A DNA stretch of 64,000 bases. Source: Parahalioglobus pacificus (lineage in GTDB: Bacteria; Pseudomonadota; Gammaproteobacteria; Pseudomonadales; Halieaceae). Below, piece by piece: positions 46,185 through 55,700 of this stretch. Within the stretch, counting starts at the first letter, position 1. The number at the start of each line of letters is the position of its first letter. The notes below the pieces were generated by a model. The model did no database searches. It had not been told where the DNA came from and worked only from the letters and a program-made list of their open reading frames with translations. A program made the translations under genes and the position numbers. The stretch lies in the NCBI RefSeq assembly GCF_014652275.1, contig NZ_BMYM01000001.1, positions 744,001-808,000 of the forward strand, read 5' to 3'.

Positions 46185-47582
46185 CTAGTGGCTCAGTCGA
46201 TTGAGGCCGTTAAGCGCGGCAATGCGATAGGCCTCGGCCATCGTGGGGTAGTTAAATGTGGTGCGAATGAAATAGGTCAGCGTGTTGCCGCCGCCGTCCT
46301 GTTTCATGATGGCCTGACCGATGTGAATAATTTCAGTGGCCTCAGCACCAAAGCAGTGAATGCCCAGTATTTCGAGGGTGTCCGGATTGAACAGTATCTT
46401 CAGCATGCCCACGTCTTCACCTGAAATCTGCCCGCGGGCCGTGTCCTTGAACAAGGCGCGACCAACTTCGAAGGGAACACGTGCATCGGTCAGCTCTTTT
46501 TCCGTGCGGCCTACCGAGCTAATTTCAGGAATGGTGTAAATGCCTGTAGGGACGTCATCTACGTATCGCACGGTTTCTTTGCCGCGGGATACTGCAGCGG
46601 CGGAGCGTCCCTGGTCGTAGGCGGCGGAGGCCAGGCTGGGCCAGCCGATCACATCCCCCACTGCATACACGCTTGGCACGCTTGTTTGGTAATGATGATT
46701 AACCTTCAGCTGCCCACGCCCGTCGGCTTTGAGGCCAATCGCCTGCAGGTTAAGTGTGTCGGTGTTGCCAGTGCGGCCGTTGCACCAGAGCAGCGCATCA
46801 CTTTTAAGACGCTTACCGGATTTTAGGTACAGAACAACGCCGTCATCGGTGGCTTCCACCCGCTCATACTCTTCTCGATGCCGGACCATGACGCCCAGTT
46901 CGCGCAGGTGGTAGTCAAGCGCCACTGAAATTTCATCGTCAAGGAATGCCAACAGGTAGTCGAAACTGTTCACCAGTTCCACCTTAATGCCGAGGCCCGA
47001 GAAAATAGACGCATACTCGCAGCCGATGACGCCAGCGCCGTAAATGATCAGTTTGCGAGGCGTGTGTTTGAGATCGAGGATAGTGTCACTGTCGTAGATA
47101 CGTGGGTGACTGAAGTCGACATTGTCAGGCTGGTAGGGTCGTGAGCCGGTGGCTATGACCACATCTTGCCCCGATACAGTCTCAACGCTGCCGTCCGGTT
47201 GTGCCACGGCTACCGTATGCTCGTCCACGAAGCGCGCGCCACCGCGGTAAACGTCAATGGCATTGCGCGCATAGAACTTGGAGCGCATCTCTACTTGTTT
47301 TTCAATGACGCCGGCGGCAACCGATAGGGCGGAGGGGTAGGGGATTTGACGACTGTGCCCGATCTCTCTGAACAGCTTGCCGGTATTGAAGCGCATCAAC
47401 TGCTTCACCGCATGGCGCAGTGCCTTGGAGGGAATGGTGCCCTTGTGAGTGCACCCGCCGCCCACTTGTGTGCGATCTTCGATGACGGCGGCTGTCTTGT
47501 CATGCTTGGCGGCGTTAAGCGCTGCGCTCTCGCCCGCAGGACCGCTGCCAATCACCAAAACGTCATAATCGAATGCTGTCAC
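46185..47582 (-). CDS. sthA: Soluble pyridine nucleotide transhydrogenase
   Basis: 465 residues from the GTG at 47582, preceded by GGGAG; the frame continues upstream without a credible start site. The FAD motif [15 protein letters not shown] is followed by [16 protein letters not shown]. This has the single-cysteine form that distinguishes SthA from lipoamide dehydrogenase and glutathione reductase, which have two redox cysteines. SthA moves reducing equivalents between NADPH and NADH. Beside two P450 genes it may balance NAD(P)H for oxygenation. Confidence 0.93.
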   Translation of the reverse strand: MTAFDYDVLVIGSGPAGESAALNAAKHDKTAAVIEDRTQVGGGCTHKGTIPSKALRHAVKQLMRFNTGKLFREIGHSRQIPYPSALSVAAGVIEKQVEMRSKFYARNAIDVYRGGARFVDEHTVAVAQPDGSVETVSGQDVVIATGSRPYQPDNVDFSHPRIYDSDTILDLKHTPRKLIIYGAGVIGCEYASIFSGLGIKVELVNSFDYLLAFLDDEISVALDYHLRELGVMVRHREEYERVEATDDGVVLYLKSGKRLKSDALLWCNGRTGNTDTLNLQAIGLKADGRGQLKVNHHYQTSVPSVYAVGDVIGWPSLASAAYDQGRSAAAVSRGKETVRYVDDVPTGIYTIPEISSVGRTEKELTDARVPFEVGRALFKDTARGQISGEDVGMLKILFNPDTLEILGIHCFGAEATEIIHIGQAIMKQDGGGNTLTYFIRTTFNYPTMAEAYRIAALNGLNRLSH

Positions 47583-47695
47583 TGGGACTCCCTTCGCTAC
47601 CCCACCCCCGCAGCAAGTGTCGCGCTTACAGGGCAAAGACGTTATTGTAATCGCGCGCCCAGCGCAGGTAAATTCACGCGCCTTCAGGAGTTCCC

Positions 47696-48361
47696 ATGGA
47701 AGACCTCACCCTCGTCATTGGAAACCGCAACTATTCGTCATGGTCACTGCGCGCCTGGCTGGCATTGGCGCATGCCGATGTTGAGTTTGAGACGGTTCTG
47801 TTACCCCTGGATACGCCACAATTTTTTGAGCGCATTGGCGAATACTCTTCCAGCGGCAGGGTGCCGGTATTGTGGCATGACGGTGTCTGCATTTGGGACT
47901 CGCTGGCGATTGGCGAGTACGTCAACGAGCAATTCGCCAGCGGCGGGCTCTGGCCTGAGGACAGTGCCAGCCGAGCAATGGGCCGAAGCATGGCCAGCGA
48001 AATGCACAGCAGTTTTATCGCGCTGCGCAATGCACTACCCATGAACATCAGGGCTAGTCGTGTGGTGCGGCTGGATGAGGCCACCCAATCGGATATTAAT
48101 CGCGTCTTCACGCTGTGGGCCGATGCAAGAGCTGCGCACGCGGATGTCGGCCCCTTTTTGTTGGGCCAGTACACGTTGCTCGATGCTATGTTTGCCCCGG
48201 TGGTATCGCGGTTTAAAACCTACGACATTGCCCTGCCTGATGATTTGGAGGATTACGGGAAAGCCGTGCTCGCGGATACGGCAATGGTTCAGTGGACTGC
48301 AGAGGCTCTGCAAGAAACGGACATCGTCGATGCCGATGAGGCCGGGGAACCTCGTGAGTGA
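47696..48361 (+). CDS. Glutathione S-transferase
   Basis: 221 residues. The N-terminal thioredoxin-like domain contains [16 protein letters not shown], with the Ser/Tyr typical of the zeta/YfcF-like bacterial GSTs, and [17 protein letters not shown], the cis-Pro and glutathione-binding Ser region. The C-terminal helical domain follows. It conjugates or reduces electrophiles with glutathione in the cytoplasm. The start codon of rarD overlaps its end. Confidence 0.9.
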   Translation: MEDLTLVIGNRNYSSWSLRAWLALAHADVEFETVLLPLDTPQFFERIGEYSSSGRVPVLWHDGVCIWDSLAIGEYVNEQFASGGLWPEDSASRAMGRSMASEMHSSFIALRNALPMNIRASRVVRLDEATQSDINRVFTLWADARAAHADVGPFLLGQYTLLDAMFAPVVSRFKTYDIALPDDLEDYGKAVLADTAMVQWTAEALQETDIVDADEAGEPRE

Positions 48362-49260
48362 CTGACGCTGGACAGGCAAAAAAAGGCACGCTGTATGGGA
48401 TCGCGGCCAACCTCATTTGGGGGCTTGCGGCACTTTATTGGATAGAAACCCAGCCGGTGGATGCCCGGGACCTGTTGGCGCATCGCGCCTTCTGGTCTAT
48501 ACCCGTGGTATCGCTGGTGCTGCTATGGCTGGGGAAATTACGGGATGCCTCACTGCTTTTTACAAGGCCGAAGATCGTGGCCATTATGTCCCTCGCCGCT
48601 GTCTGTAGTGGTTCAAATTGGCTGATATTCCTGTGGGCGGTAACTCATGAGCGGGCGACCGAGGCCAGCCTGGGCTACTTCCTGTTGCCGCTGTTCAATG
48701 TTGTGGTGGGTCTCACGCTGTTTCGTGAGCGCATTGTCACTGCCCAGGCGGTGGGTGTTCTGTTCGCGGTCACTGCAGTAGCTGTACAGATAGCGTATTT
48801 CGGCGGGTTGCCACTGGTGGCGCTGGGCCTGGTAACGTCCTTTGGTCTGTATGGCGCGATTCGCAAAGCCGTACCCGTAGGGGCCACAGAGGGCCTGTTC
48901 ATGGAAACCCTGATGATGATGCCCTTCGCCGCTGCCTGGTTGTTGATGCGCGACTGGGGTGGTCTGGGCCAACACGGTCTCAAAGTAGACCTGTTCCTGT
49001 TGGGCGCCGGGGTGTATACGGTTGTTCCCTTGATTGCCTACGTTGCGGCGAGCCGCTTGCTGCCGTTAACGGCGCTCGGGCTCGTATTTTATCTCGGACC
49101 CACCGCGCAATTGTTGGTGGCGACATTGGCTTTTGGTGAGCCCTTCGATGCCATTCAGGGGATGGCCTTCGGCCTTGTATGGATAGGTCTGGCCGTGGTG
49201 ACCGTGGACGGCTTCCACCGAGCCAGAAAAGTGGATCGGCTGAGGGCGAACGACGTCTGA
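48358..49260 (+). CDS. rarD: RarD-type EamA transporter
   Basis: 300 residues with ten hydrophobic helices in two EamA halves. GIAANLIWGLAALYW near the start and HRAFWSIPVV are typical of the RarD branch of the drug/metabolite transporter superfamily. The start GTG overlaps the GST stop. The transported compound of RarD proteins is not firmly known; chloramphenicol sensitivity gave the name in Pseudomonas. Inner membrane. Confidence 0.9.
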   Translation: MTDAGQAKKGTLYGIAANLIWGLAALYWIETQPVDARDLLAHRAFWSIPVVSLVLLWLGKLRDASLLFTRPKIVAIMSLAAVCSGSNWLIFLWAVTHERATEASLGYFLLPLFNVVVGLTLFRERIVTAQAVGVLFAVTAVAVQIAYFGGLPLVALGLVTSFGLYGAIRKAVPVGATEGLFMETLMMMPFAAAWLLMRDWGGLGQHGLKVDLFLLGAGVYTVVPLIAYVAASRLLPLTALGLVFYLGPTAQLLVATLAFGEPFDAIQGMAFGLVWIGLAVVTVDGFHRARKVDRLRANDV

Positions 49261-49779
49261 TGTGTCTGGTATTTTCCGCAACTAACGAGAAGAGACGGAC
49301 ATCTAAAACTTGGCCGCACTGTTAATAGTACGAAACACTTGCCGCCTAAATTGAGCCTGCAGTGGTACTCCCCATCCCCGCGATACCAGGGACGGCGTTG
49401 TCGCACTGGCGGGTGTCGATATTTCCCTCGGCGAGAGGTGGGGTTTTGATGCCGGTTGTTGACTCATCAACATTGCGGCGGCGCTTAAAACCGCTGCGGT
49501 GAGGTGACGCACCAGGTCTTCATCGGCCTGTAAGTTGACGACATCGCGCTGGCCTCGAAGGTCTATGAGTAAAGCCCTGCGGTGGCTCTCGCCGCTTGCG
49601 GTTGAGGTTAGTTGAGGGCCAAATGGACCCGTTTTACTAACCGCCAGGTGCAGCTACCGCCAGCTCTCCCACACAGGCCTGAAAAAGTCGAAGTAGCGGT
49701 ACCACATGTGGCATTGCTGATGACAATTTGTCACTGGTTTGGTTAAGCTGTTAGCCCCGCTCGGCAGCAAGGTAAGCCA
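49261..49779. other. Intergenic tract with a possible decayed ORF on the minus strand
   Basis: No intact gene. On the minus strand an open frame from about 49644 to 49303 reads protein-like (GESHRRALLIDLRGQRD, then ADEDLVRHLTAAVLSAAAML) but has no ATG in its first half; only a GTG at 49512 could open a 69-residue product. It may be a gene remnant. The right end, 49700-49779, is the leader of the haloalkane dehalogenase gene. Confidence 0.4.
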
Positions 49780-50655
49780 ATGTCCACCGATCACCGTTTT
49801 CCCAAGAAAGTTGCACAGGTGTTGGGCCGCTCCGTCGCCTACATTGAGGAAGGCGAGGGCGACCCCATTGTGCTGCTGCACGGTAATCCCACGTCCTCTT
49901 ATTTGTGGCGTAACGTTATTCCCGGTCTGATGGGCAGCGGCAGGGTCATTGTGCCCGATCTGATCGGGCAGGGAGATTCTGAGAAGTTGCCCGAGGCTGA
50001 GGCCGCGCAGGGCTATACCTTTGAACTCGCTTATAACCATGTTGAAGGCTTGCTTGTTGAGCTCGGCGCCACAAGCAACGTTACTCTGGTGATTCATGAC
50101 TGGGGCAGCGCCATCGGTTTTCACTGGGCTCGCATGCACCCGGATGCGGTTCGCGGTATCGCGTACATGGAAGGTATCGTGCGTCCAGTGGAGTGGGAGC
50201 AATGGCCCGAGGCGGCTCAGGGCATCTTTAAAGGCTTCCGCTCAGAGAAGGGCGAGGACCTGATTCTAAATCGCAACATGTTCATCGAAGCCGTGCTGCC
50301 CACATCCATTATGCGCACGCTGTCTGAGGAAGAAATGAACGCGTACCGAGCGCCCTTTTTGCGGCCGGAGGACAGGTACCCGACGCTCAACTGGCCACGA
50401 CAAATACCGATCAGCGGGGAGCCGCCACATATGGTGGAATTGGTACAGGCCTATGCGGATTTCATGACGCAGGCGCCATTCCCCAAATTGTTTATCAACG
50501 CCGAGCCTGGCTCTATCCTGGTTGGAGAACAGCGTGAGTTTTGTCGCAGCTGGCCCAATCAACAGGAAGTCACCGTCAAAGGCCTGCATTTCATACAAGA
50601 AGATTCCGGTCCCGAAATCGGCGCAGCCGTCGCTGATTGGCTGGCCGATATTTGA
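49780..50655 (+). CDS. dhaA: Haloalkane dehalogenase, subfamily II
   Basis: 291 residues of the alpha/beta-hydrolase fold. The nucleophile is Asp107 in VIHDWGSA, which marks a dehalogenase rather than an esterase. Halide-binding Asn36 (HGNPTSS) and Trp108 are both present. Glu131 (YMEG) and His270 (LHFIQED) complete the catalytic pentad in the order of the DhaA/LinB subfamily. The enzyme hydrolyses carbon-halogen bonds of haloalkanes to alcohols in the cytoplasm. It would feed the CYP153/alcohol oxidation theme of this region. Confidence 0.92.
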   Translation: MSTDHRFPKKVAQVLGRSVAYIEEGEGDPIVLLHGNPTSSYLWRNVIPGLMGSGRVIVPDLIGQGDSEKLPEAEAAQGYTFELAYNHVEGLLVELGATSNVTLVIHDWGSAIGFHWARMHPDAVRGIAYMEGIVRPVEWEQWPEAAQGIFKGFRSEKGEDLILNRNMFIEAVLPTSIMRTLSEEEMNAYRAPFLRPEDRYPTLNWPRQIPISGEPPHMVELVQAYADFMTQAPFPKLFINAEPGSILVGEQREFCRSWPNQQEVTVKGLHFIQEDSGPEIGAAVADWLADI

Positions 50656-50701
50656 GCCTGGCAGCTCACTACCTCACGCTTAACCAACCAAGGAGATAAA
50701 A

Positions 50702-51016
50702 ATGGCAGATGCACCTGTGTACATCGTTGCGAACTTTATTATCGAAGACGCCGATGAGTATCGTAAATACGAGAAGGGATTTTTCCCGCTTCTGAAACGT
50801 CACGGTGGCGAGTTTCTTACCTACGACGATAGCACGCACACCTTTGAGGGCCCGGAGCCCAGAGACGGCCGCGTTGTGATGTTCAAATTCCCCAGTGAGG
50901 CTGCCGCTACTGAGTGGTATAACGACCCAGATTATCAGGCGCTGTCAGAGTTCCGCCGTGGCGGCACCAACCTGAAGTTTCTGACCATGGTGCATGGGTT
51001 ACCACCGCGCGACTAA
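50702..51016 (+). CDS. DUF1330 protein
   Basis: 104 residues with a clear AAGGAGA ribosome-binding site. The dimeric ferredoxin-like fold is indicated by YIVANFIIEDADEYRKYEK and by VVMFKFPSEAAATEWYNDPDYQAL, which match DUF1330. No catalytic activity is established for the family. It follows the dehalogenase gene by 46 bp and is probably in the same transcript. Confidence 0.88.
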   Translation: MADAPVYIVANFIIEDADEYRKYEKGFFPLLKRHGGEFLTYDDSTHTFEGPEPRDGRVVMFKFPSEAAATEWYNDPDYQALSEFRRGGTNLKFLTMVHGLPPRD

Positions 51017-51139
51017 TGCGAACGCCAGAGATGGTGCTGATGCAAACTTTGTGCGTCGGCACCGGCCAGCAAATGCATACTGTGCGGCTAAGTAATCCAG
51101 ACGGTCCACAGCGCCATTCCCAGCAATCGCACTGTTTAA

Positions 51140-51370
51140 AGACGTTCAGCGATCGGCTGCAAAACAACGCGTCTAAACGCTGAGCTCACAGCCCAATAGC
51201 AAACATGGGGCGCCGCATGCCAACACTGAAAGCCAGTTTTAGTGGAGCGCCACCACCTGCGAAGGTCAGTGCGCAGTCGATCAATCCGCAGGGCATCAGT
51301 CCCCAACACGGCCCCAAGGCCATTGCCTGACCGGGATGACGAACGGGGAGCAACCGTGTTCTCAAGTGCC
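51140..51370 (-). pseudogene. Remnant of a sulfite-exporter SafE-like (COG2836) gene
   Basis: One minus-strand frame reads RLLPVRHPGQAMALGP, then WGLMPCGLIDCAL, then FAIGL, a stop and AQRLD. Proteins of the SafE family next to cbb3-oxidase genes end with WGxLPCGLVYxAL ... AFGLGTLP ... GLAAQRL, so the order and spacing fit. The frame is broken at both ends and has no start, so this is a decayed C-terminal half. Recognition is by eye. Confidence 0.45.
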
Positions 51371-51438
51371 GGTGGTAGGCAAAGAGCGTCCAATTGGCAG
51401 TTGTGGCATCCACTCTCTACGGAGTTTTGGGCGACCAC
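51371..51438 (-). pseudogene. Remnant of an FNR/ANR-type regulator N-terminus
   Basis: The minus strand encodes SGCHNCQLDALCLPPALEN. This matches the start of FNR/ANR, whose 4Fe-4S-binding cysteines are arranged as CxxCxxxxxC and followed by LP and a Leu-rich helix. The frame then loses similarity and changes into the SafE-like remnant, so no functional regulator can be made. In many gammaproteobacteria safE and fnr are neighbours, but in the opposite order. Confidence 0.4.
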
Positions 51439-51530
51439 TGCGGTAGCGTTTTTGACACAGCGTCTTGCGCTGCAGGCCAGCGAGGTTTGGTATAGATCAG
51501 GGAATGCGTGCAGGGATCGTTGCGGGACGC

Positions 51531-52685
51531 CTAGCCCAGCGTGGCAACGCTTTTGAGCACCAAACGCACCAGTTCAGCCTGGCGTGACACGCCGGTTTTA
51601 CTGAAGATGGATTTGAGCTGTGCCCTGGCGGTGTGCTGGGAAATGTTTTGGGTTTCGGAAACCTCGGCCAGGCTCAGGCCTCTGGAGAGCAAGATGGCGA
51701 GGTTGGCTTCCGCCGGCGTCAGTTCAAACAGCTCACCGAGCGTTGCCTGCGAGGCGGACTCCTTCATATCCGGGTCGCTGATAAACACCGCAGCGCTGGG
51801 GCTGGCCTGGCCCTCGTTCCATTCACCTGCAGGCACGGGGCGCACCACCAGGCCAAGGTCGGCGTGATCTGCACTGCGCGGAACCCGCAGTGCCCGCACT
51901 ACCGATGTCTGGCCTTGCTGCTGCGCCTGAATCACCGTGCTTACCGCATCCTGCAGCTCACGGTTTGCATCGCGCCCATCGATATGCAGCCGTTCGCCTT
52001 GCAGCGAAAGCCCGTCGGCTTCGGCCAACAAAGCCCGCGCCAAAGCATTGGTGTTCAGCATGCGACCTTTTTCGTCGAGGATGATAGTGGCCACAGCCAG
52101 TTGGTCGACGGCGCCGGCGTAGAGGTCGCGTTCGGAGGTGGTGCGCGATAAGCGCGCGTACAAGCGTATTGCCCGGTTCAAATGGCTAGTGAGTTGAGTC
52201 AGCAACTCGCGCTGCGCATCTTCAAAGGGCGCAGACTCACTGGCTCGTGACACCCTTAGGCGGGCTAGCATGCCTCCGCTCTCTTCGGTATCCAGCCCCA
52301 GGATATGGAACAATCCCGCCGGCTGCAGATAGTCACGGTAGTAGGCAGAAGACGTAAGCTCTTCCCCTGGCATCAAATCTTGGAGGGCAACAACCGTATC
52401 CAGCGGCAGGTTAACGAAGGGGTCCAGTGCAAAAAACTGTTCGCGATACGCGCTCAATTCCCAGTCATTATTGTCGCCGCCGGGGCCCTTTTTGGTTTTG
52501 AACCCGGGGCGCAGGCAGTTGAGGATAACGCCGCGGTCACCCTCAGCCGGAGGTCGCAGCACTAGGGAAACGACGTCGGCTTCCATCGCGTCGCGCAACG
52601 ATTCCAATGCCGACTGCCAGGGTGGTGTCTCCAGGGGACCTTCGTAAATCAGTCCGATCAGTTTATCCAGCGAGACGTCAGTCAC
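51531..52685 (-). CDS. LuxR-family (PAS-HTH) transcriptional regulator
   Basis: 384 residues. The C-terminal 60 residues (LTPAEANLAILLSRGLSLAE, then ISQHTARAQLKSIFSKTGV) are a LuxR/GerE-type helix-turn-helix. The remaining 310 residues lack a receiver or acyl-homoserine-lactone domain. The centre (about 180-290) looks PAS-like (ATIILDEKGRMLNTNALAR). Regulators with this layout are frequent in lipid- and steroid-degrading gammaproteobacteria. It lies 18 bp downstream of the DUF1631-GGDEF-EAL gene on the same strand. Confidence 0.88.
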   Translation of the reverse strand: MTDVSLDKLIGLIYEGPLETPPWQSALESLRDAMEADVVSLVLRPPAEGDRGVILNCLRPGFKTKKGPGGDNNDWELSAYREQFFALDPFVNLPLDTVVALQDLMPGEELTSSAYYRDYLQPAGLFHILGLDTEESGGMLARLRVSRASESAPFEDAQRELLTQLTSHLNRAIRLYARLSRTTSERDLYAGAVDQLAVATIILDEKGRMLNTNALARALLAEADGLSLQGERLHIDGRDANRELQDAVSTVIQAQQQGQTSVVRALRVPRSADHADLGLVVRPVPAGEWNEGQASPSAAVFISDPDMKESASQATLGELFELTPAEANLAILLSRGLSLAEVSETQNISQHTARAQLKSIFSKTGVSRQAELVRLVLKSVATLG

Positions 52686-52703
52686 GGCAGGGTTCCTGGC
52701 GAT

Positions 52704-55700
52704 CTAGGTTTCTACCTGTGAAAGTTCAGCGGTGACGTCTGTCAGCAGCTTGGGCCGACCGACGCCCCAACCCTGGAAGTAGTCAACGCCAATCTCCTGC
52801 AGGGTTTCGATGATTTCGTCGTTCTCCACAGACTCTGCGATGGTCTCTTGCCCCAGGAAGTGGGCAAGGTCATTGATAGAACGCGCCATCGCATAGTCGT
52901 TTCGGTTTTTGTGGATGTTGGTAATGAAGGTGCCATCGATCTTCACGTAGTCCACTGGCAGTTCGCGCAGATAGTTGTGGCTTGCCAGGCCAGTGCCGAA
53001 ATCATCGATGGAGAACTTGCAGCCAATATTGCGGAATGTGCGCACAAAGTCGGCAGCCTTCACGAGATTGGAGATCGTGCCTGTCTCGGTGATTTCAAAA
53101 CACAGTTTGCTGGTACCAACACCAAATTCGGAGATCTGTTCCAGCAGGTAATCCAGGAAGCCGTCGTCGGTGACGCTGTGTCCCGATAAGTTAATCGCAA
53201 GGCTGGGCACAACTTTCTGCGCATCGATGAGCTCGCTGATCCACTGGAATGCCTCGCGAACCACCCAGCGATCTACCAGGCTCATAAAGCCATAGCGCTC
53301 CGCAGATTGGATAAACTCTTCAGGGGAGGCGAGAGAGCCATCCTTATTGGTGAGACTGAGCAGCAACTCGTAGTGCTTGGACTCCATGCCACTGCCATCG
53401 GCCGCGCTTTTGACAATAGGCTGTGCCCGCAGCACAAAACGATCAGTGGCTAGCGCTTTCTCCAGGTCATCCTTGGAGCGTTGTTGCGCCTCTCGCTTTT
53501 CGATAATTCGGCTTTGCTCTTCCGTGTACTGTACCGCTCGATTACGCCCCTGATCTTTCGCCAACCCCATGGCGCCGGAGGCAGACTGAAGCACCTCGTC
53601 AACGCTGTTGCTGTAATCGCGAATGGGCGCGACGCCGATAGAGACGGTGAAAGTTACCTTCTCCCCATCGATTTCCATTTCGCTGGCGGCAATGTCCTTG
53701 CAAATCTTGTTGGCCACTTCCATGGCCTTGTCCAACGGCCGGTCGATCAGCAGCACACCGAACTCGTCGTCACCCAAGCGAGCCGACGACGTTTTCTTGC
53801 CGTGCATTTGCGATAGCAGTTTGGCGAACTCCAGCAAGACCTGATCGCCGTTAACGCGGTCATAGACATCATTGACCAGACCGAAGTTGTCGATATTTAG
53901 CACTAACACCGCGTGCCGCGAGCCGCGCCTGTGCGCATGACGCAGTGCGCGCTTCATCTGATCTTCGAAAGTGCTGCGATTGATCAGTTTGGTCAGCGCA
54001 TCGTGGTTGCGGTCAAAGCTGAGCGTTTTCTGTACGTGCTCCAGTGTGCCGTACATGCTCTGGTCCACCAGGGACATCTTGTCCGCAGTGGGTGGGGGTT
54101 GAACCCCGCGACTGAGTTGTCGTGCCAGTTGCACCGAACTCAATTCAGCGCTCTTTTGGCCGCGCTCATTAACGAAGATGTATCGGTCTTTATCTTCACT
54201 GATCCAGGCGAGCTGCATGCGTTGCTTGTGCCCGCTGCTGTCTTTGTACGATAGCCATGTGCCGGTTTGCACTTGTTCTGCGCGTCGAACCCAGCGCCGC
54301 AGGCGGGGCAGGGTGTTGATCTTGTCGCGTCGCTCTCGGGGCGTCAGCGTCAGTTTTTCAGGTGTAGAGATAGGTTTAGTCGCCACCGGGCACTCGCCGG
54401 CGATGGTGTCCTTGATCTCTTGCAGCACAGGCTCGTGAGCAATGCTCGCCGGCAGTGCGCTGCTGATCTGCTGACCGATCATGTCGATGATGGAGTCAGA
54501 TTCCATCGACCGCTGTGCCTGCTGGTCCGGTTCTACTGAACCGTTCATTTGCTCGGTGAGCCACAGTGCCAGTGTATCCAGGTTCTTTACCTGATCTTTC
54601 CAAGCTGGGCTGTTGGCACCTTCCTTGACATGTGTCAGTACCAGCATGTCACGCCAGCCGGCTTCTGCTAGATCCGCAAGGGCCTTCGGCGCAGAGGGTG
54701 GGCGAATGCGGGCGCCCAGCACGCGATCGACTTCGCGCTGCGCCTTGGCCAGTCGCTCCTGACCTTCCTGAGTGCGCACCACCCGTTCAACGTTTCGTTG
54801 GTGGGCGCTTTCCTGTTGGTTAACCAGCTTGTCGATTTTGGAGAGGGCAGAGTCGAAGACCGAACTGTCTTGGTCATAGTCTTTGACAATGTTGCCGACG
54901 ATCTCGCCGACGCGGTTTTCCAGCGCTTTGTTCGGGAAGTTGGCCGAAGATGAGAGCTTGGATAGCTTGTCCAGAACAGCGCGTGCCGAATGGCCCCGGT
55001 CAACGAAAAACTGAGGCTCGTTAAGGGCAAGTTTCGCTAACGGAATTTGGAGGTCACCCAGAGCGGGTTTCAGCGACTGGGAAACATCAACCTGCGATCG
55101 AATGGTGCCGAACAAATTGTCGATCAGGTCTAGCTGGTTCAGGGTGTCCGGTGCCAGCCCAGCCGTATCCTTGAGCGAGTCAATGTTCTGTGCATTTTCT
55201 GCCAGGTAGCTGCGTAAAGAGTTACCTTCTTGCACAGCGCTGCGCGCACTGGAATCCTGCTGCAGAGCTCCCAGAACAGAGCTGAGCAGGTCGGCATCGG
55301 CGAGATTGGCCGATGCGTCATCGCCGCTTGTCGGCGCGGAAGGATCATCGACGACGGTCTCTCCGCTGGCGGCGGGGTTGCCGTAGTTCTTTGAGTTGCC
55401 ACCGCCCCTGCGAAAATTCAGTGCATCGATAACCGACCGATAAAGGTCTGTGGGCTGCAGCTTTTGCGTGATCTTATCAACCACGCCGTCCACAACCTTC
55501 TCGACCATAGGGTCGTTCTGTGCTCGTCCGGCGGTGTCGCCGCTGCCCGCCCTGTCTGTGGATTGCCAGGGGGTGGGCTGTGCCTCTGATTGCTGCTCCG
55601 ACGGCGCCTGCTCGTCCTCAGTCGATTGGCTGCGCGGCGCGGGTTTGCGCGGCTTCTGACGCTGGGGACGATTGAGCAGCGTTCCCTTGGCGGAAATTTC

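Noticed and set aside
46185-47582. Considered as glutathione reductase or dihydrolipoamide dehydrogenase
   Set aside because: The active-site segment has a single cysteine ([13 protein letters not shown]), the SthA form, not the two-cysteine redox pair.
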